This document shows, piece by piece, positions 1 to 11,735 of a stretch of DNA of 64,000 bases (positions are counted from its first letter, which is position 1; every line of letters starts with the position of its first letter). The translations under genes and the position numbers were made by a program. The DNA is from UBA6164 sp964344155. GTDB taxonomy: Bacteria; Patescibacteriota; Gracilibacteria; BD1-5; UBA6164. The stretch spans positions 1 through 64,000 of the forward strand of contig CAYFMG010000001.1 in assembly GCA_964344155.1 (NCBI GenBank), written 5' to 3'. The notes under the pieces were generated by a model that saw only the letters and a program-made list of their open reading frames with translations, was not told the DNA's origin and ran no database searches.

Positions 1-35
1 TTTAATTTTTATTAATTCTCATCAGTGAGGTTTTA

Positions 36-803
36 TTAGTTTTGTCATATTTTTTTAATAATATTATTATGAATTATTTTATTAGTTCAAATACATCAAT
101 TTTCTAGATTTTTATTTTTGGTATTATATATTATTTTGTTTCAAATAGTATCGGTAATTTTTCAACCTGCTTCAGAAAGTATTACTTCAGGAGCACAAGA
201 ATCCCATTGTTTTAAGTACTTTGATAGGTTTATATAAATTCAAGCTTGTCATTCTGCAATAAGTCACCATTTTACTCATATACTTCAGCAAGGGATTGCT
301 TCTAAGTCGAGTTCTTTTATGAATTTTCTTTCAAAATCAGTAGTATGATTTCTACTTATAAGAACTTTTTTATTATTTTGATCAACTTGTAATTTTTTGA
401 TTTTTCAATTCTCTTCCAAAAAACTTCATTTTCATTTTTCTCAAAAATATAGTTTATTTTTTGCGGGAACATATACTACTCATAAAATTGGTTTTCAATT
501 TTGAACTAATCATATCATAATAGAAAACTCTCAGGTTTTATTGATAAAATCTTTTGTTCCATCAACTGGATCAATAATCCAAAGGTATTCTTTTTCAAGT
601 CTTTCTAGATTATCTTTTTCTTCTTCAGAAAGGACTGTAATACCAGTTGCTTTTAATTCATTTAAAATTATTTTATTTGCTTCTTTATCAGCAAGAGTAA
701 CAGGGGAATTATCATCTTTTACTTCTATTTCAAATTCCTTATTATATATCTTCATAATCTCTTTACCAGCTTTTATTGCTGCTATTTTTGCTACCTCTAT
801 CAT
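36..803 (-). CDS. cysQ: CysQ/inositol monophosphatase family phosphatase
   Basis: A 255-residue protein of the Mg-dependent inositol monophosphatase superfamily. The metal-binding motif DPVDGTKDF lies at about residues 78-86; the K-D-F ending is closer to CysQ-type 3'(2'),5'-bisphosphate nucleotidases than to inositol monophosphatases (TTNF). A C-terminal GSIG...W...AEG region and the segment WDSCAPEVILSEAG match the second half of the family. Length is normal. TGA codons supply several of the glycines, so under the standard code the gene looks truncated after 90 residues. Its ATG sits inside the end of the upstream flippase gene (7-base overlap), so the two are probably translated together. 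Substrate is inferred from family only; either PAP or a sugar phosphate is possible. Confidence 0.78.
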
Positions 804-2311
804 TTTTTTAATTTTTTAATTTCTAAAATAAAGAAGTTTAATTCTTTTTTATTAATTACTCAAAATATTATAAACCACAATACTCATATTATAGATAATA
901 ATCATAAACTAGACAATCTACTTATTCATTCAAAAATAGGTAGTATATAATAGTATGAAAAAATTCATAAAAGTCATATGAAAAATAAGTTTTTTGTTAA
1001 AAATTTATAATTAAGACTTACTCTATATTTTTTTCATAAAAAATATTCTCATAATCACCAAATAAGAATCCATCCAATTCAGGTAGCTAAAGCGGCTCAA
1101 TATACTCAAATATAATTAATTAATATAATATTCATAATAAAATTAAAAACTATAGCTATAGATATTATTTTTACTCTTTCTTTTACTTTTCAAATACCAG
1201 CCATTATATTAAAATTAATTTGAAGTAGGAAATTAAATATTAAAAGTAATATAGAATATTTTAGAATAACTCATGATTCTATAAATTTTTCTCAAAAAAG
1301 AGTAAAAGCTATTATTTCAGAAAAAACAAAAAATAAGATATTAAAAGCTATTCAAATAGCTAGAAAATTTTTCACAAATATTTCTTTAATTAATCTTATC
1401 TTATTATATTCTCATTTACTAAACATTTCAGAGAATATAGGAAGTAAAAGAAAAAATATAGGTCATATAAGCATAAACGGAATTCAAATAATACTTAAGT
1501 AATTGGTATAATATCAAGCATCAGTAGTTCATAATAAATATATAACCATTTGCATATCCATTTGTCAAAGTATAGTTCAGGCTGATGCTCAAATAAATAC
1601 GAGAGAAGCATATTTAAATATTTTTTTTATAAGTTTTTTTTCTATTAGAATTTTCTCATTTTTAAAATAGTTTTTATAGTATTTTTTGTATAAAATAAAT
1701 ATTGTGAATAAGAGTCATATATATAATCATATTAACCAAGTATAACTATAATTTATTAAGCTTGATAAATCTCAGAAAAATATAAAAATTACTGAAAACA
1801 TTACAAAAAATATTCTTACCCCCTCTGTAAATTTATGATAAAATGTATCTTGAACAGCAAGAAAAAAGTGATTCATTGTTTGGAATAAATTTAATCATAT
1901 AAAGAAAAATGCAAAAACTTTTAGTGTTTCAGTTGCAGCTTCTGTTTTAAAATAATTATTTGCTATATAATCAGCTCAGAAAAAGAAAAAACTAGCTATT
2001 ATTAAAGATGTTGTTATTTGAGCAAATAAGGCATAGAATAGTATAGATTTCACTTTATCATATCTTTTTTGTGTTACAAATTGTGGTACAAAAAATTTAA
2101 GACTTTCAGTCATTCCTAGGTCGTTATATGCAGATAATAAAGTAATTAAACTAATAATCCCATAAAGTATTCAAACTTCACTTACACTAAGTTCACCACT
2201 TATAATTATTTTTATTATGTATCAAATAGGCGCAATAATAAAACTAAAAAGGTATAACCAAAATCCTTTTTTGAGAAATTTTTCAGATAATGTTTTATGT
2301 TGGTCTATCAT
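797..2311 (-). CDS. Polysaccharide-type flippase (MOP/Wzx-like membrane protein)
   Basis: A 504-residue, very hydrophobic protein with about 12-14 predicted membrane segments. It begins MIDQHKTLSEKFLKKG and has the pattern of polysaccharide biosynthesis (Wzx/RfbX) proteins of the MOP superfamily, including paired helices early and a second set after about residue 220. Such proteins flip lipid-linked oligosaccharides across the cytoplasmic membrane. Codons for TGA are spread throughout and mostly fall within membrane helices, consistent with glycine. The gene ends ...KKG-stop in the sequence ATGATAG, overlapping the start of the next gene. The exact substrate cannot be read from the sequence; a MATE transporter is the main alternative. 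Confidence 0.72.
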
Positions 2312-2326
2312 TTATATCATTATTAA

Positions 2327-2374
2327 GCCTTCCATTAGAATTAAGGGAAGGTGACCTTTAGGCCGGATGGGTTA
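2327..2374. repeat. Dispersed palindromic repeat, copy A
   Basis: A 6-bp inverted pair CCTTCC/GGAAGG surrounds TTAGAATTAA; it is followed by a second short palindrome (ACCTTTAGGC region) and GGATGGGTT. Nearly the same sequence recurs at 3609-3656 and, in more diverged form, at 9824-9871, 2999-3043 and 17608-17781. The copy fills the gap between the malic enzyme and flippase genes. It resembles REP/MITE-like non-coding elements. Confidence 0.75.
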
Positions 2375-2376
2375 TC

Positions 2377-3579
2377 TTATTTTATAACTCAAGCAACTAT
2401 TTTACTAACACCTTTATCTAAAGGGCTTGGTATAATACAGTCAACTGTTGGACTTTTTACATAATTAGCTAGAGCTTCAGCTGCTGCTATTTTATGATCA
2501 TCAGTTATATGTTTTACTCTGTTTTTTAAAGCTCATTTAAATATTCAAGGGAAAGCTAGTACATTATTTAATTGATTAGGGAAGTCAGATCTACCTGTTG
2601 CTACTATACTTGCTCAGGCTTTTTTTGCAAGTTCTGGCATTATTTCAGGTATAGGATTTGCCATAGCAAAAATAATTGGATCTGGAGCCATTGATTGTAC
2701 CATTTCTTCAGTTAATACTCAAGGAGCTGATACTCATATAAAAATATCCGAATCTTTTATTGCATGTTCCAATCATCATCTAATACAAGATTTTGATTCT
2801 ATATCATAAATACAAGCTTGATTTGTAATTTCTGCTATTTCATCTTTTATAGAATTTAATCAATCTCTTCATTTATATATTGCTCATTTTGAATCTACCA
2901 TAATAATATTTTCAAAACCATATTTATTTAATAACTTTAAAATAGCAACTCCTGCAGCTCCTACTCAATTTATTACTATTTTTATATTTTTAAAATTTGT
3001 AGCCTCTTTCTCCTGAGAAGGGGAAAGAATTCAAGATAGGGGTTTTCTTATTTTTAAAGCATTTATTAATCAAGCAAGACAAACTATTGCAGTTCAGTGT
3101 TGGTCATCATGAAAAACAGGTATATCAAGCTCTGCTTTTAATCTTTCTTCTATCTCAAAACATCTAGGAGCAGAGAAGTCTTCTAGATTTATTCATCCAA
3201 TTGTTGGGCTTATATTTTTGATTGTTTTTATTATTTCTTCAGTGTCTTGAGTATCAAGGACTATAGGAAAAGCATTTACTCAAGCAAATTCTTTGAATAA
3301 TACACACTTTCATTCCATAACAGGTAATCAAGCAAGTCCTCAAATGTTACCTAATCATAAAACAGCTGATCAATCTGAAATTACAGCTACAGTATTTGAT
3401 TTAATAGTATATTTATAGGCATTTTCTGAATTTTTAGCAATTTCTTTACATGGTTCAGCTACTCATGGAGTATATGCCAGAGATAAATCATCTTTTGAGT
3501 TTAATTTTAGTTTTGAATTGAAATCTATTTTTCATTTAATCTTTTCATGTAGTTTTAAACTTTCTTTAAAATAATCCAT
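2377..3579 (-). CDS. maeB: NAD(P)-dependent malic enzyme with in-frame repeat insertion
   Basis: A 400-residue protein matching short bacterial malic enzymes, which oxidatively decarboxylate malate to pyruvate. Visible family features: AYTPGVAEPCKEIA, SDGSAVLGLGNIGG, the metal/catalytic region INLEDFSAP, FHDDQHGTA, the nucleotide-binding loop NGVGAAGVAI and ATGRSDFPNQLNNVLAFPG. Between ALKIRK and NFKNIKIVINGVGAAG there are about 15 extra residues (about 180-194) encoded by a copy of the dispersed palindromic repeat; reading frame is kept. The insertion lies between the N-terminal and Rossmann domains, where a loop is expected, so activity could survive. Repeats also flank the gene on both sides. 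Probably first gene of an operon with the flippase and phosphatase. Confidence 0.92.
2999..3043. repeat. Palindromic repeat copy D, inside the malic enzyme gene
   Basis: GTAGCCTCTTT followed by a CTCCTGAGAAGGGGA palindrome, then AAAGAATTCAAGATAGGGG. It aligns base for base over most of its length with the intergenic copy at 9824-9871 (GTAGCCTCTTTCCC...GGAATTCAAGGATGGG). The copy is 45 bp, a multiple of three, and adds about 15 residues to the enzyme without a stop. Confidence 0.8.
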
Positions 3580-3608
3580 ATTTTTGGTTTTATAATATAT
3601 TGTTTTTA

Positions 3609-3656
3609 TTCCTTCCATTAGAATTAAGGGAAGGTGTCCGAAGGACGGATGGGTTA
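3609..3656. repeat. Dispersed palindromic repeat, copy B
   Basis: Upstream of the malic enzyme start. It shares CCTTCCATTAGAATTAAGGG, then AAGGTG and GGATGGGTT with copy A; the second palindrome here reads GTCCGAAGGAC against GACCTTTAGGCC in copy A, a compensated stem change that suggests the stem matters. Confidence 0.75.
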
Positions 3657-3762
3657 TTATTGAATTCTATTTTAATTTTTTAACATTAAATCACAAGAAA
3701 AATTTTCTTTTTATGTTAAAAAGTTTAATATTTATTTAGAATTACTTTTTAATAAATAAAAA

Positions 3763-6700
3763 ATGATTAATTACTTAATAAAAATATGAATAACAGCATT
3801 ATTTAGTTTGATAATAATTTATTTTTATTATTCAGAAAATACTCATATAGAATTTTTCTCATGATATTTACCATATATAATTATAGTTTGAATCATATAT
3901 GGAGTTTATAAAACTTTTCAATTAGAATTATCTAATAAAAAAGCTAGCTTTTCTGCTATTAAACTTTTTTGATTCTTTTTATTACATTTATTGATCTTAA
4001 GTATTTTATTTTTTCATTTTAATAAGGGAGTACTAGTAGATGAAAATATATATATTTCAGGTTTTATATTATTTTTAAAAATATTTTGATATTTGTTATT
4101 ACCAATATTTTTAGTTTTGGTATCTTTATCATTTTGAAGAAAAATAATATCATATTTTGACTTTGTAAAAGAAGAAACATCTATTTATAAACTTTTATTA
4201 TCTCTTTGATTATGATTTTTCTCTTTTGTATTTTTTCTAGATATATTATGAATATTAGGATTTTATAATTTATTTACAGTATTTTTCATTTTATCAGTAT
4301 TTTTAGCTTTATCTTATAGGGAATTTATAGATTTATGCAAAAATATATTTTATTACGAAATTGAAGCTGATATATTAGAATGAAATTATTTAAAACTTGT
4401 TTCTGCTGAGTTTTTATTTGTAGTTTCTACTTTGGTTTTAAGTGTTAGTTTGATTAATATAGTTAGACCTATGCCTATAGGTTGGGATGATTTATGAGTA
4501 TATATGAATTTTCCTCACTTGATGGCTGAAGCTGGTAGTATTGTTTCTTTATGAGGAATGTATGCTTGGCAAACATTTACAGGTATAGGTTATATGTTTT
4601 GATCACCAACTCAAGCTTTTTTCTTGAATAGTGTTTGAGGTATTCTGAGTTTTATAGTTATTGTATTAATAATTCATGATTTATTAAATACTGTAAAAGA
4701 AAAGAAAAAAACTTTTGTAAATATACCATTTTTAGTAGCAACTATATTCATATCAATGCCTATGATTGTTTTTCAACAGGCAAAAGATATGAAACTAGAT
4801 GCATGACTTTTTTTTATAAGTATAATTGTAGTTTATTTATTATTTAAATATTATTTAAGTAATAACTTAGAGAAAAATCAGAAAAAAGATTTTTTAATGA
4901 TATTATTTATATGAATATTAGCATGATTTGCTTTTACAATCAAGTTTACCTCTCTACTTCTTATATCATGATTATTATGATTAATTTTATTTATTAGATT
5001 AGGATTAATTTGATTAATATGATATTTATCTATTTATTTTGCAGTTTTTACAAAAGCAAACTTATGGTCAATGATGAATGTTGTTGTAAATCCAAATAAT
5101 ATATCTTGATTTGAAACAAGTTTTTTTATCATTTCATGATGACTATGACTATGATTACTTATCTATATTTTTAATAAACATAGAAAAAAATTTATAAAAT
5201 GTTTGAAGGAAGTTTGAGTACTTTTATTATGAGTTTTTATAGCAATTTTTCCATGGATTTGAAAAAATATTGTTGATACTTATTCTAATTTATCTATAAA
5301 AGGAATTATTGTTTGAAAATCAGATCATTTTGCCTTTAAACCAGAACTTATTTATTCGGAAACTGATATAGAAAGTATAAAAAATTGAGTTAATAACAAG
5401 AATATATTATCTGAATGAACTTCTACAAATGAGGACTGGTGAAGATATTTTTGATATGAAAAAGGTATAAATAATTATGTTAAACTACCTTGGAATCTAA
5501 CAATGCAGGTTAATCAATCATGAGAATATACAGATATTTCATATATATTTTTAGCATTATTACCGGTAATTTTTCTATTTTTTCCATATAAAAATAAAAG
5601 ATATCCATATTTTATAGTAGTTTTTCTTTTATTAGAATTATTAGTATTTATAAATAGTGATAGAAATTTAATAAAAAAGGAAAAACTATCCCTATTACCT
5701 ACAGAAGTAGTTTCAATTTATTTTGAGAAAAATACTAGTTTATTTAAAGATAAATATTTTTGAGATGATATTTTTGATATAGATTATAAAGACTATATAT
5801 CAAAAGCTGTTATAAGAAATTCTTTGAAAGAGGGGCAAGCTTTTAAGGAGCTAGAAAAAGAATCTATGGAATTATTTTATACAGATATAATAAACAAAGT
5901 AAAAGATGATAGTTTGTGATATGATATAAAAATACTAAATTGAGCTAGTTTAAAACATAAGGATATAGAAAAAGTAGAAAAATTAAGGATATTATATAAT
6001 TCTTATTACTTATTCTCTTCAAAAATAAAATCAATAGAAGGATTAAATGAAAATCTGGAACTTACTAGTTTATGGAAAGAAAATAGAACATTTTATCAAT
6101 ACATATCAGATTTTAATTCTAAATTTAGATTACCATTTTGATATTTAGTATTTCTTATAATATATTCTATACCATTTTTATTTTTATTAAAATGAATTAA
6201 TTTTAAGGAAGAAAAAAATAAGAAGTTGTTAAAAATATTTAAGTATAATTTAGTTTTTTCTTATTTCTATATATTTCTATGGGCTATATCAGCTTTTTGA
6301 GTAGTTTGGTATGGTATAGTAATGTATTTTTCATTTTTACTTTTAATAGCTATATGAATTTATTATGTTTCTGGTTATAAAGAAGATAGTGTATTAAAAA
6401 ATATACATGCTAAATTATTTTGATCAATAATAATTTTATTAATTATTTTGATATATATATTTAATTCAGTATTTCCACATAGTTTTATTAATCTTAAAAA
6501 AGCTTGATATATTCAGTATAAAACATGAGAATTATCTCTTGTAGAATCAGTTTATTCCTATCATCCAGAATATTTAAGTATACTTTTTCATCTTAATATA
6601 TCCGAAGATAAAAGAAAAGATTTTTTGAGTGAGTATATGGATGATGATATAGAAAAAATATTACCTCAAATAACAGATCTAGGTATTAGACAAATAAAAG

Positions 6701-7428
6701 ATTTACTGAAGCAAGTAAATAAAACAAAAGACTTAGAAAAAAAGGCTAAAGACTCTTTAAATAGAATTTATACAAATATAAGTAATCCAGAAGATAAATA
6801 TAAAAATAAAGATTGAATATATAGGATATGAACATTTTTAAAATATTATGTATCTGAAAATAATAATAGAATGTTTGAAGATGGTCTTATTTTTAGTTTT
6901 AATGATTATATATATTCTGAGGATAGCAGTATTACTGTTGATAGAATGAAAAAATTATGACTTTGATATTTGCTTGTAGATTTGAATGCTGCAACTATTG
7001 ATAGGGATAAAAAGAATCACTTTTTAACTAATAGATACGAAAAACTTTTAAAGACTTTTACATCAGATAAATTAGAACTTGTAGAAACAGATAGTATTTG
7101 TTTAAGACTGGCTTTGGAAAAATATTCTAAAACAGAAAAAACAAAAGAAGATTTAAAAGATTATATGGATATATCATGAGTTAATTATGAGAGTTATACT
7201 GATGAATGAAAACAAATTAATAGGGGAGTTAAACAGTATAATTGTTATAAAGAAATTCTTAGTTTAATAGATGATAATAAGATAGATAAACAAAACTATA
7301 ATTATCTACTTAATTTGAGTGATTATATAGAACAAAACAAAGATTCTTTTGAGTCAGAACAAGATATTATAAATTTATTGTACAAACATGTAAAAACTTG
7401 ATATAAAGCATTGTTTAAGATTAAATAA
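3763..7428 (+). CDS. Very large polytopic membrane protein, possible GT-C glycosyltransferase
   Basis: A 1221-residue protein. The first roughly 460 residues hold ten or more hydrophobic segments. A loop with PIGWDDLGVYMNFPHLM, carrying paired acidic residues after a membrane helix, recalls the catalytic first loop of GT-C membrane glycosyltransferases; this is a weak resemblance. A mixed extracytoplasmic stretch (about residues 510-590) is followed by two more groups of membrane helices and then a soluble, charged C-terminal region of about 300 residues (from ISEDKRKDFLSEYMDDD). TGA codons are very frequent. The gene stands alone on its strand and ends in a hairpin shared with the converging gene. 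I do not recognise a closer family. Confidence 0.8.
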
Positions 7429-7430
7429 AA

Positions 7431-7463
7431 ATAAAAGAGTAAACCTTAGGTTTACTCTTTTAT
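7431..7463. terminator. Bidirectional hairpin terminator
   Basis: Perfect 15-bp arms ATAAAAGAGTAAACC / GGTTTACTCTTTTAT with a TTA loop, lying between two converging genes; its right arm contains the stop codon of the minus-strand gene. Confidence 0.85.
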
Positions 7464-8558
7464 TAATTCACCCACATTTGATTTAGTATCAGAAACTGTT
7501 GTTTCTACTCATTTTTTTATAAAATTTTCTAATCTTTTTACTTCAGCTTTTATTAGATAATATATATAAGGATGAGTTTCTTTTGAAATATTATAAAAAT
7601 ATTTTTCTGTTTCTTCTATTTTTCTTTTTGCTTTAGCTAGATTACTATCGTTCCATTCATTATATATTTCAGATGTTTGTAGATTATCTATTCTATCCCA
7701 GTATTTAACTTCTAAAGCTTCTAAACAAATTTTATAAATTCTATTATCAGAATATCAAATATCATATTTTTCATCTAATTCTTTTCCATATTCTAGAAAG
7801 GTATTAAAATTAATCATATGACCAAAATATTTTTGGTTTCTTTTTTCTTTATATTTTGGATTTTTTTCTAGGAGTTTATAATTATCATAAGCTTCCCATT
7901 CTTTAGGAGATATATTATCTTCTTGATCTTCTTCAGGTAATGAGTTATATTCTTTTAGTGTAAGTCTATGGTCTCAGTAATTTTTTTTATGATTTTGTAG
8001 TCTAAAAAGAAAATTATCACTTAGTAGGTTTTTTCTATTTAAAACTCTAGCTTTTTTGATAGATTCAAATAATTTATAATCCTCAAGATCTTCATCTTTA
8101 TCTATAAAATTTGAAAAAGGCTCTTTACTTATTAATTCTACACCTAGAGCTACTTTTGAACAACTATGAGTTTGAGTTAACCAATAAAAATCTATATCTG
8201 TATCTTCTATTATATCATGATACATAGATATAAGTACTTTTGTGAGGGTTTTTATTTTAGAGTTTGTTAACATTAAGTGAGTAACTCTAATTAAGTGATC
8301 AAAGTATCTTCATCAGGTATTTCTTTTTATACCTTGAAATTTAGCTTTTGCTGTTCAGTATGCTCAATTAAAAAATTGCATCAGATATTCTTTTTCTTCT
8401 TCTGTTGCTTTACTTTTTTCAAATATAGTATTTTTAACTTCATCATATAACTCTTCAATATGTCTTTTTCTAGAAAATTCAGTATTATTATTATATCCAA
8501 CAAAGTCACTTGAAAGACTAGCTTTTCAATCAGATCATGTTTTAAATAAATTGACCAT
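7452..8558 (-). CDS. RelA/SpoT-type HD domain protein (probable (p)ppGpp hydrolase-like)
   Basis: A 368-residue protein. The region GGRYFDHLIRVTHLM ... ISMYHDIIEDTDI ... GVELISKEPF reproduces the order H, HDxxED and the GV-K/E-ISK block of the SpoT/MESH1 hydrolase domain. Further on, EVKYWDRIDNLQT matches the KxADRxxNxxT segment that completes the metal site. There is no recognisable synthetase, TGS or ACT domain, so this would be a small hydrolase-only alarmone enzyme with extra C-terminal helices. A separate protein with synthetase-fold-like segments is encoded at 53021-54331. The last codons overlap the bidirectional terminator. Hydrolase activity is inferred from motifs only. Confidence 0.68.
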
Positions 8559-8604
8559 TGATTTTAAATTATAATTATTATTTTAATTTATAATAATTAA
8601 AAGT

Positions 8605-8640
8605 AAATAAAAGTCAAGTAATTATACTTGACTTTTATTT
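8605..8640. terminator. Hairpin terminator after tgt
   Basis: AAATAAAAGTCAAGTA and TACTTGACTTTTATTT pair perfectly around an ATTA loop; the stop codon of the tgt gene lies inside the right arm. Confidence 0.8.
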
Positions 8641-9813
8641 ATCCAAAACACTTTTAGGATATTTTTCCCAGAATTTTTCTCTAAATTCTTTATATTTGTT
8701 ATCTAGAATCGCTTTTCTAGCTTTTTTTCATAGATTAACAAGGAAATATAGGTTATGGTAGCTTAAAAGTTGCATTCATAACATTTCTCATTCAGCTATT
8801 AGGTGTCTTATATATCATCTAGTATAGTTTTTACAAACTTTACAATCACAGCTATCATCAACAGGGTTTTTATCTAACTTAAATTTATTGTTCTTGATTT
8901 TTATATTACCATAACTAGTAAAAGCAACTCAGTGTCTTCAAAGTCTTGTAGGTAATACACAATCAAACATATCAATTCATCTGTAAATTCATTCAACCAA
9001 GTCTTCAGGAGTTCAAACTCACATTAAATATCTAGGTTTGTTTTCAGGTAGCTTATCTTTTAACACATCCATTATTCTGTACATATCAGCTTTTGGTTCT
9101 CATACAGATAATCATCAAATAGCAACTCAAGGAGTATCAAGATTTCATATAAATTCTGCTGACTCAGCTCTTAAGTCATCATATATAACACCTTGAACAA
9201 TAGGGAATAAAGCTTGAGTATATAGTCAATCTTTTTCTCTTTGTTGATTGTTTTCTTTCCATCTTTTTACACATCTTTCTGCCCATCTATGGGTTCTCTC
9301 CATTGCTGCTCTAGCATATTTTTTATCTGATTGTCATGGTGCACATTCATCAAAAGCCATAATTATGTCAGCTCATATATTAGATTGAATATCCATTACA
9401 TTTTCAGCATCAAAATAGTGTTTTGATCAGTCTATAAAACTTCTAAAATGTACTCACTCTTCTGTGATTTTTACTAAACTTTCATTACTTTTGTATCAGT
9501 TTCATTCAGTTTGTCATAGAGAAAAAACTTGAAAACCTCAAGAATCAGTAAGTATTGGTTTGTGATAATTCATAAAATTATGAGCACCTCAGAAATTTTT
9601 AACTATTTTATCACCAGGTCTTAGATATAAATGATAAGTATTATTTAGAATAATTTCAGCTCATAGTTCATCTAATTCTTCATTATGTATTCCTTTTACT
9701 GTTGATTTAGTTCAAACAGGCATAAAAATAGGAGTCTTAAAATTCCCATGTGCTGTAAAAAACTCTCAAGCTCTTGCGAATCAATCTGTATTTTCTAATT
9801 TAAATTCAAACAT
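8635..9813 (-). CDS. tgt: tRNA-guanine transglycosylase
   Basis: A 392-residue enzyme that exchanges guanine 34 of GUN-anticodon tRNAs for a 7-deazaguanine precursor or queuine. Seen: GTKSTVKGI, NNTYHLYLRPG, LTDSGGFQVFSL, MAFDECAP, FPIVQGV, GGLSVGEPK, MGVGTPEDL, the nucleophile region IDMFDCVLPTR and the zinc site CDCKVC...H (CxCxxC-x(n)-H). Length is typical of bacterial Tgt. No queuosine biosynthesis gene lies nearby, so the base or precursor may be salvaged. It is followed downstream by the SpoT-like HD gene after a hairpin. Confidence 0.95.
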
Positions 9814-9823
9814 TTTAAAAAAT

Positions 9824-9871
9824 TGTAGCCTCTTTCCCTTAGACTTAAGGGAAGGAATTCAAGGATGGGTT
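9824..9871. repeat. Dispersed palindromic repeat, copy C
   Basis: Upstream of tgt. TGTAGCCTCTTTCCCTTAGA and its complement-like half CTTAAGGGAAGG form a hairpin, followed by AATTCAAGGATGGGTT. This is the closest relative of the in-gene copy at 2999-3043. Confidence 0.75.
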
Positions 9872-9926
9872 AATTATTTATTTTCCTTAAATCCGCATGA
9901 TTATATTAAAAAAAATAAAAAATCAA

Positions 9927-9954
9927 AAAAAATAGCTTTTAAAAGCTATTTTTT
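9927..9954. terminator. Hairpin terminator after HD hydrolase gene
   Basis: Perfect 14-bp palindrome AAAAAATAGCTTTT / AAAAGCTATTTTTT with A and T runs on its flanks. Confidence 0.8.
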
Positions 9955-10555
9955 ATATTTCAGTATTTTCTAATTCTTCAACCATTTTCTTTAAATTTTC
10001 AAGTTTTTTATTATTTCTTTCAATTTTTTGAGTATTTGTTTCGTATCTATGCTCTTTTAATAGTTGTAATGATCAGTGAAGCCAATCAGGGTCTTTTATT
10101 TTTATGTCTTTGATTATTTCAACTTCTTTTTTTAAAGAGTTTCATTTCTCAAAGAAATCTTTTCTTCCTAGATTATCCATATCAGCATCTTTTATAATTT
10201 GTTCGTAGATGTTTTTAGGAGTTTTATATTCAAGATCTGTTGCTAGAATGATTTTTTCTATTAATTTTATTTTATCCTCAGGATATAATATACTTTTTAA
10301 ATAATTTTCAGCAATTTTAGCTCAAATAGGTTCATTTTTATCATATTGAATAACAAATCATGTATCATGAAATAATCATGCTAAAGCTAGTATTTCTAAA
10401 TCACCATCATTAAGTCATTCTTTTTTTCATAGATAAACAGCTCTATCCATTACTTCTATAGCATGATTATAACTGTGATAATAATGCCTTTCAAGAGGGA
10501 TAAGCAACTTGTTTACATATTTTTTAGCTTTTTGAATGACTAAATTATTTTTCAT
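9953..10555 (-). CDS. HD-domain phosphohydrolase
   Basis: A 200-residue protein. RHYYHSYNHAIEVMDRA, AGLFHDTGF and IIKDADMDNLG give the H...HD...D signature of metal-dependent HD phosphohydrolases. The C-terminus is a predicted coiled coil (KIERNNKKLENLKKMVEELE). Substrate unknown; nucleotide or cyclic nucleotide is usual for the family. It starts 8 bases beyond the RseP stop and is probably cotranscribed with rseP. Confidence 0.78.
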
Positions 10556-10562
10556 ATTTATA

Positions 10563-11735
10563 TTAGCTAGAAATTATTTTATTAATATCATTATACGCTA
10601 TTATTAAACTTAATGCAATTAAAAAGACAAAAAATAAAAAGTGTATTAGGTTTTCTGTTTGCTCGTTTATTGCTTTTTTTCAGAAAATTTTTTTTATTAT
10701 TCCATTTATAGTAATAAAAATAAATCTTCATCCGTCAAGAGCTGGGATAGGTAGTAGATTAAAAACTCATAGGTTTATGGATATAACTGCTGCTATTATA
10801 AATAAAAATATAATTCAAGCTTCTAAAGAGTTACTTATGAAGTCAACTATTCATATAGGTCAACTTACTTGTTCTATAGCTTCTTGTCTTTCTTTTGGTG
10901 TTTCAGGATTAAATATCTTTTTTAGTAAAATACCAACTCACTTAAAGGTTAATCAGACTTGATTATATGTTTCTAAAAATCAATATTTTATAGAGTCTAA
11001 AGGTCAGTATTTATATTCAAAGTCCTTATTTATTTTTATATTTTCTGAAATATATGATCATATTTTTCAATCTTCTCATATTGTTATTTCAATATCTCTA
11101 TTTTGTAAATTAAAAATTACTTTTTCTCATGGCATTTTTGATACACTATTCATCATTTCTTTTGTAGATTCAAGATCCTTGTTATTAATTCAAATAAGTA
11201 TATCTCAAGCTTTTATTCAGTATTTATCAGCAATACTTCATTTTAAAGGATTTAGAATAATTCATTTATCTTTTATAAGTAATTCTGATTCTATTGCTTG
11301 TTCATAGGTTGGTATAAGTTTTAGATCTAAGTTAGTTTCTATTTTTGTATTAACTCAGATAGGTTTTACTCAAATGAAAAACAGTACGGAAAATATAATT
11401 GCTGCAAACAAAAAATTCATAAATACTCAAGCAAGTATTATGATAGCTTGTTGCCAAGCAGGTTTGTTAAACAAGGCTTGTTTATCATCTATATTTTTTA
11501 GTTGTTCAGGTGACTCTCAATATAGTTTTACAAATCATCAAATAGGTAACCAGTTTAGTGTAAATAAAGTACCTTTTTTATCTTTAAATAGTTTTCTAGC
11601 TCTAGGTGGAATTCATAGTCAAAATTCTTCTACTTTTACTCAAAACTTTCTAGCTGAAGCAAAGTGTCACCATTCATGAACTAGTACTATTACAGAAAAT
11701 AAAATTATAGAAACTATTATTCAAATTATTATCAT
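10563..11735 (-). CDS. rseP: Site-2 intramembrane metalloprotease RseP
   Basis: A 390-residue M50 protease. The zinc-binding HEWGH motif is at residues 20-24 and its glycine is encoded by TGA directly after a TGG tryptophan codon, which is strong evidence for the recoding. A PDZ domain follows (about residues 150-220, IADKYGIKAGDILIGINN), then the second zinc-binding motif NLLPIPALDGGR near the C-terminus. Of about 34 glycines, roughly 30 are TGA. The enzyme cleaves membrane-bound substrates such as anti-sigma factors; no anti-sigma or sigma gene is adjacent. It is followed by the HD hydrolase in the same direction. Confidence 0.95.

Noticed and set aside
1..35. Short minus-strand frame starting at 22
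   Set aside because: Stops after six codons; nothing supportable.
541..819. Plus-strand open frame of 92 codons
   Set aside because: Antisense to the CysQ-like gene.
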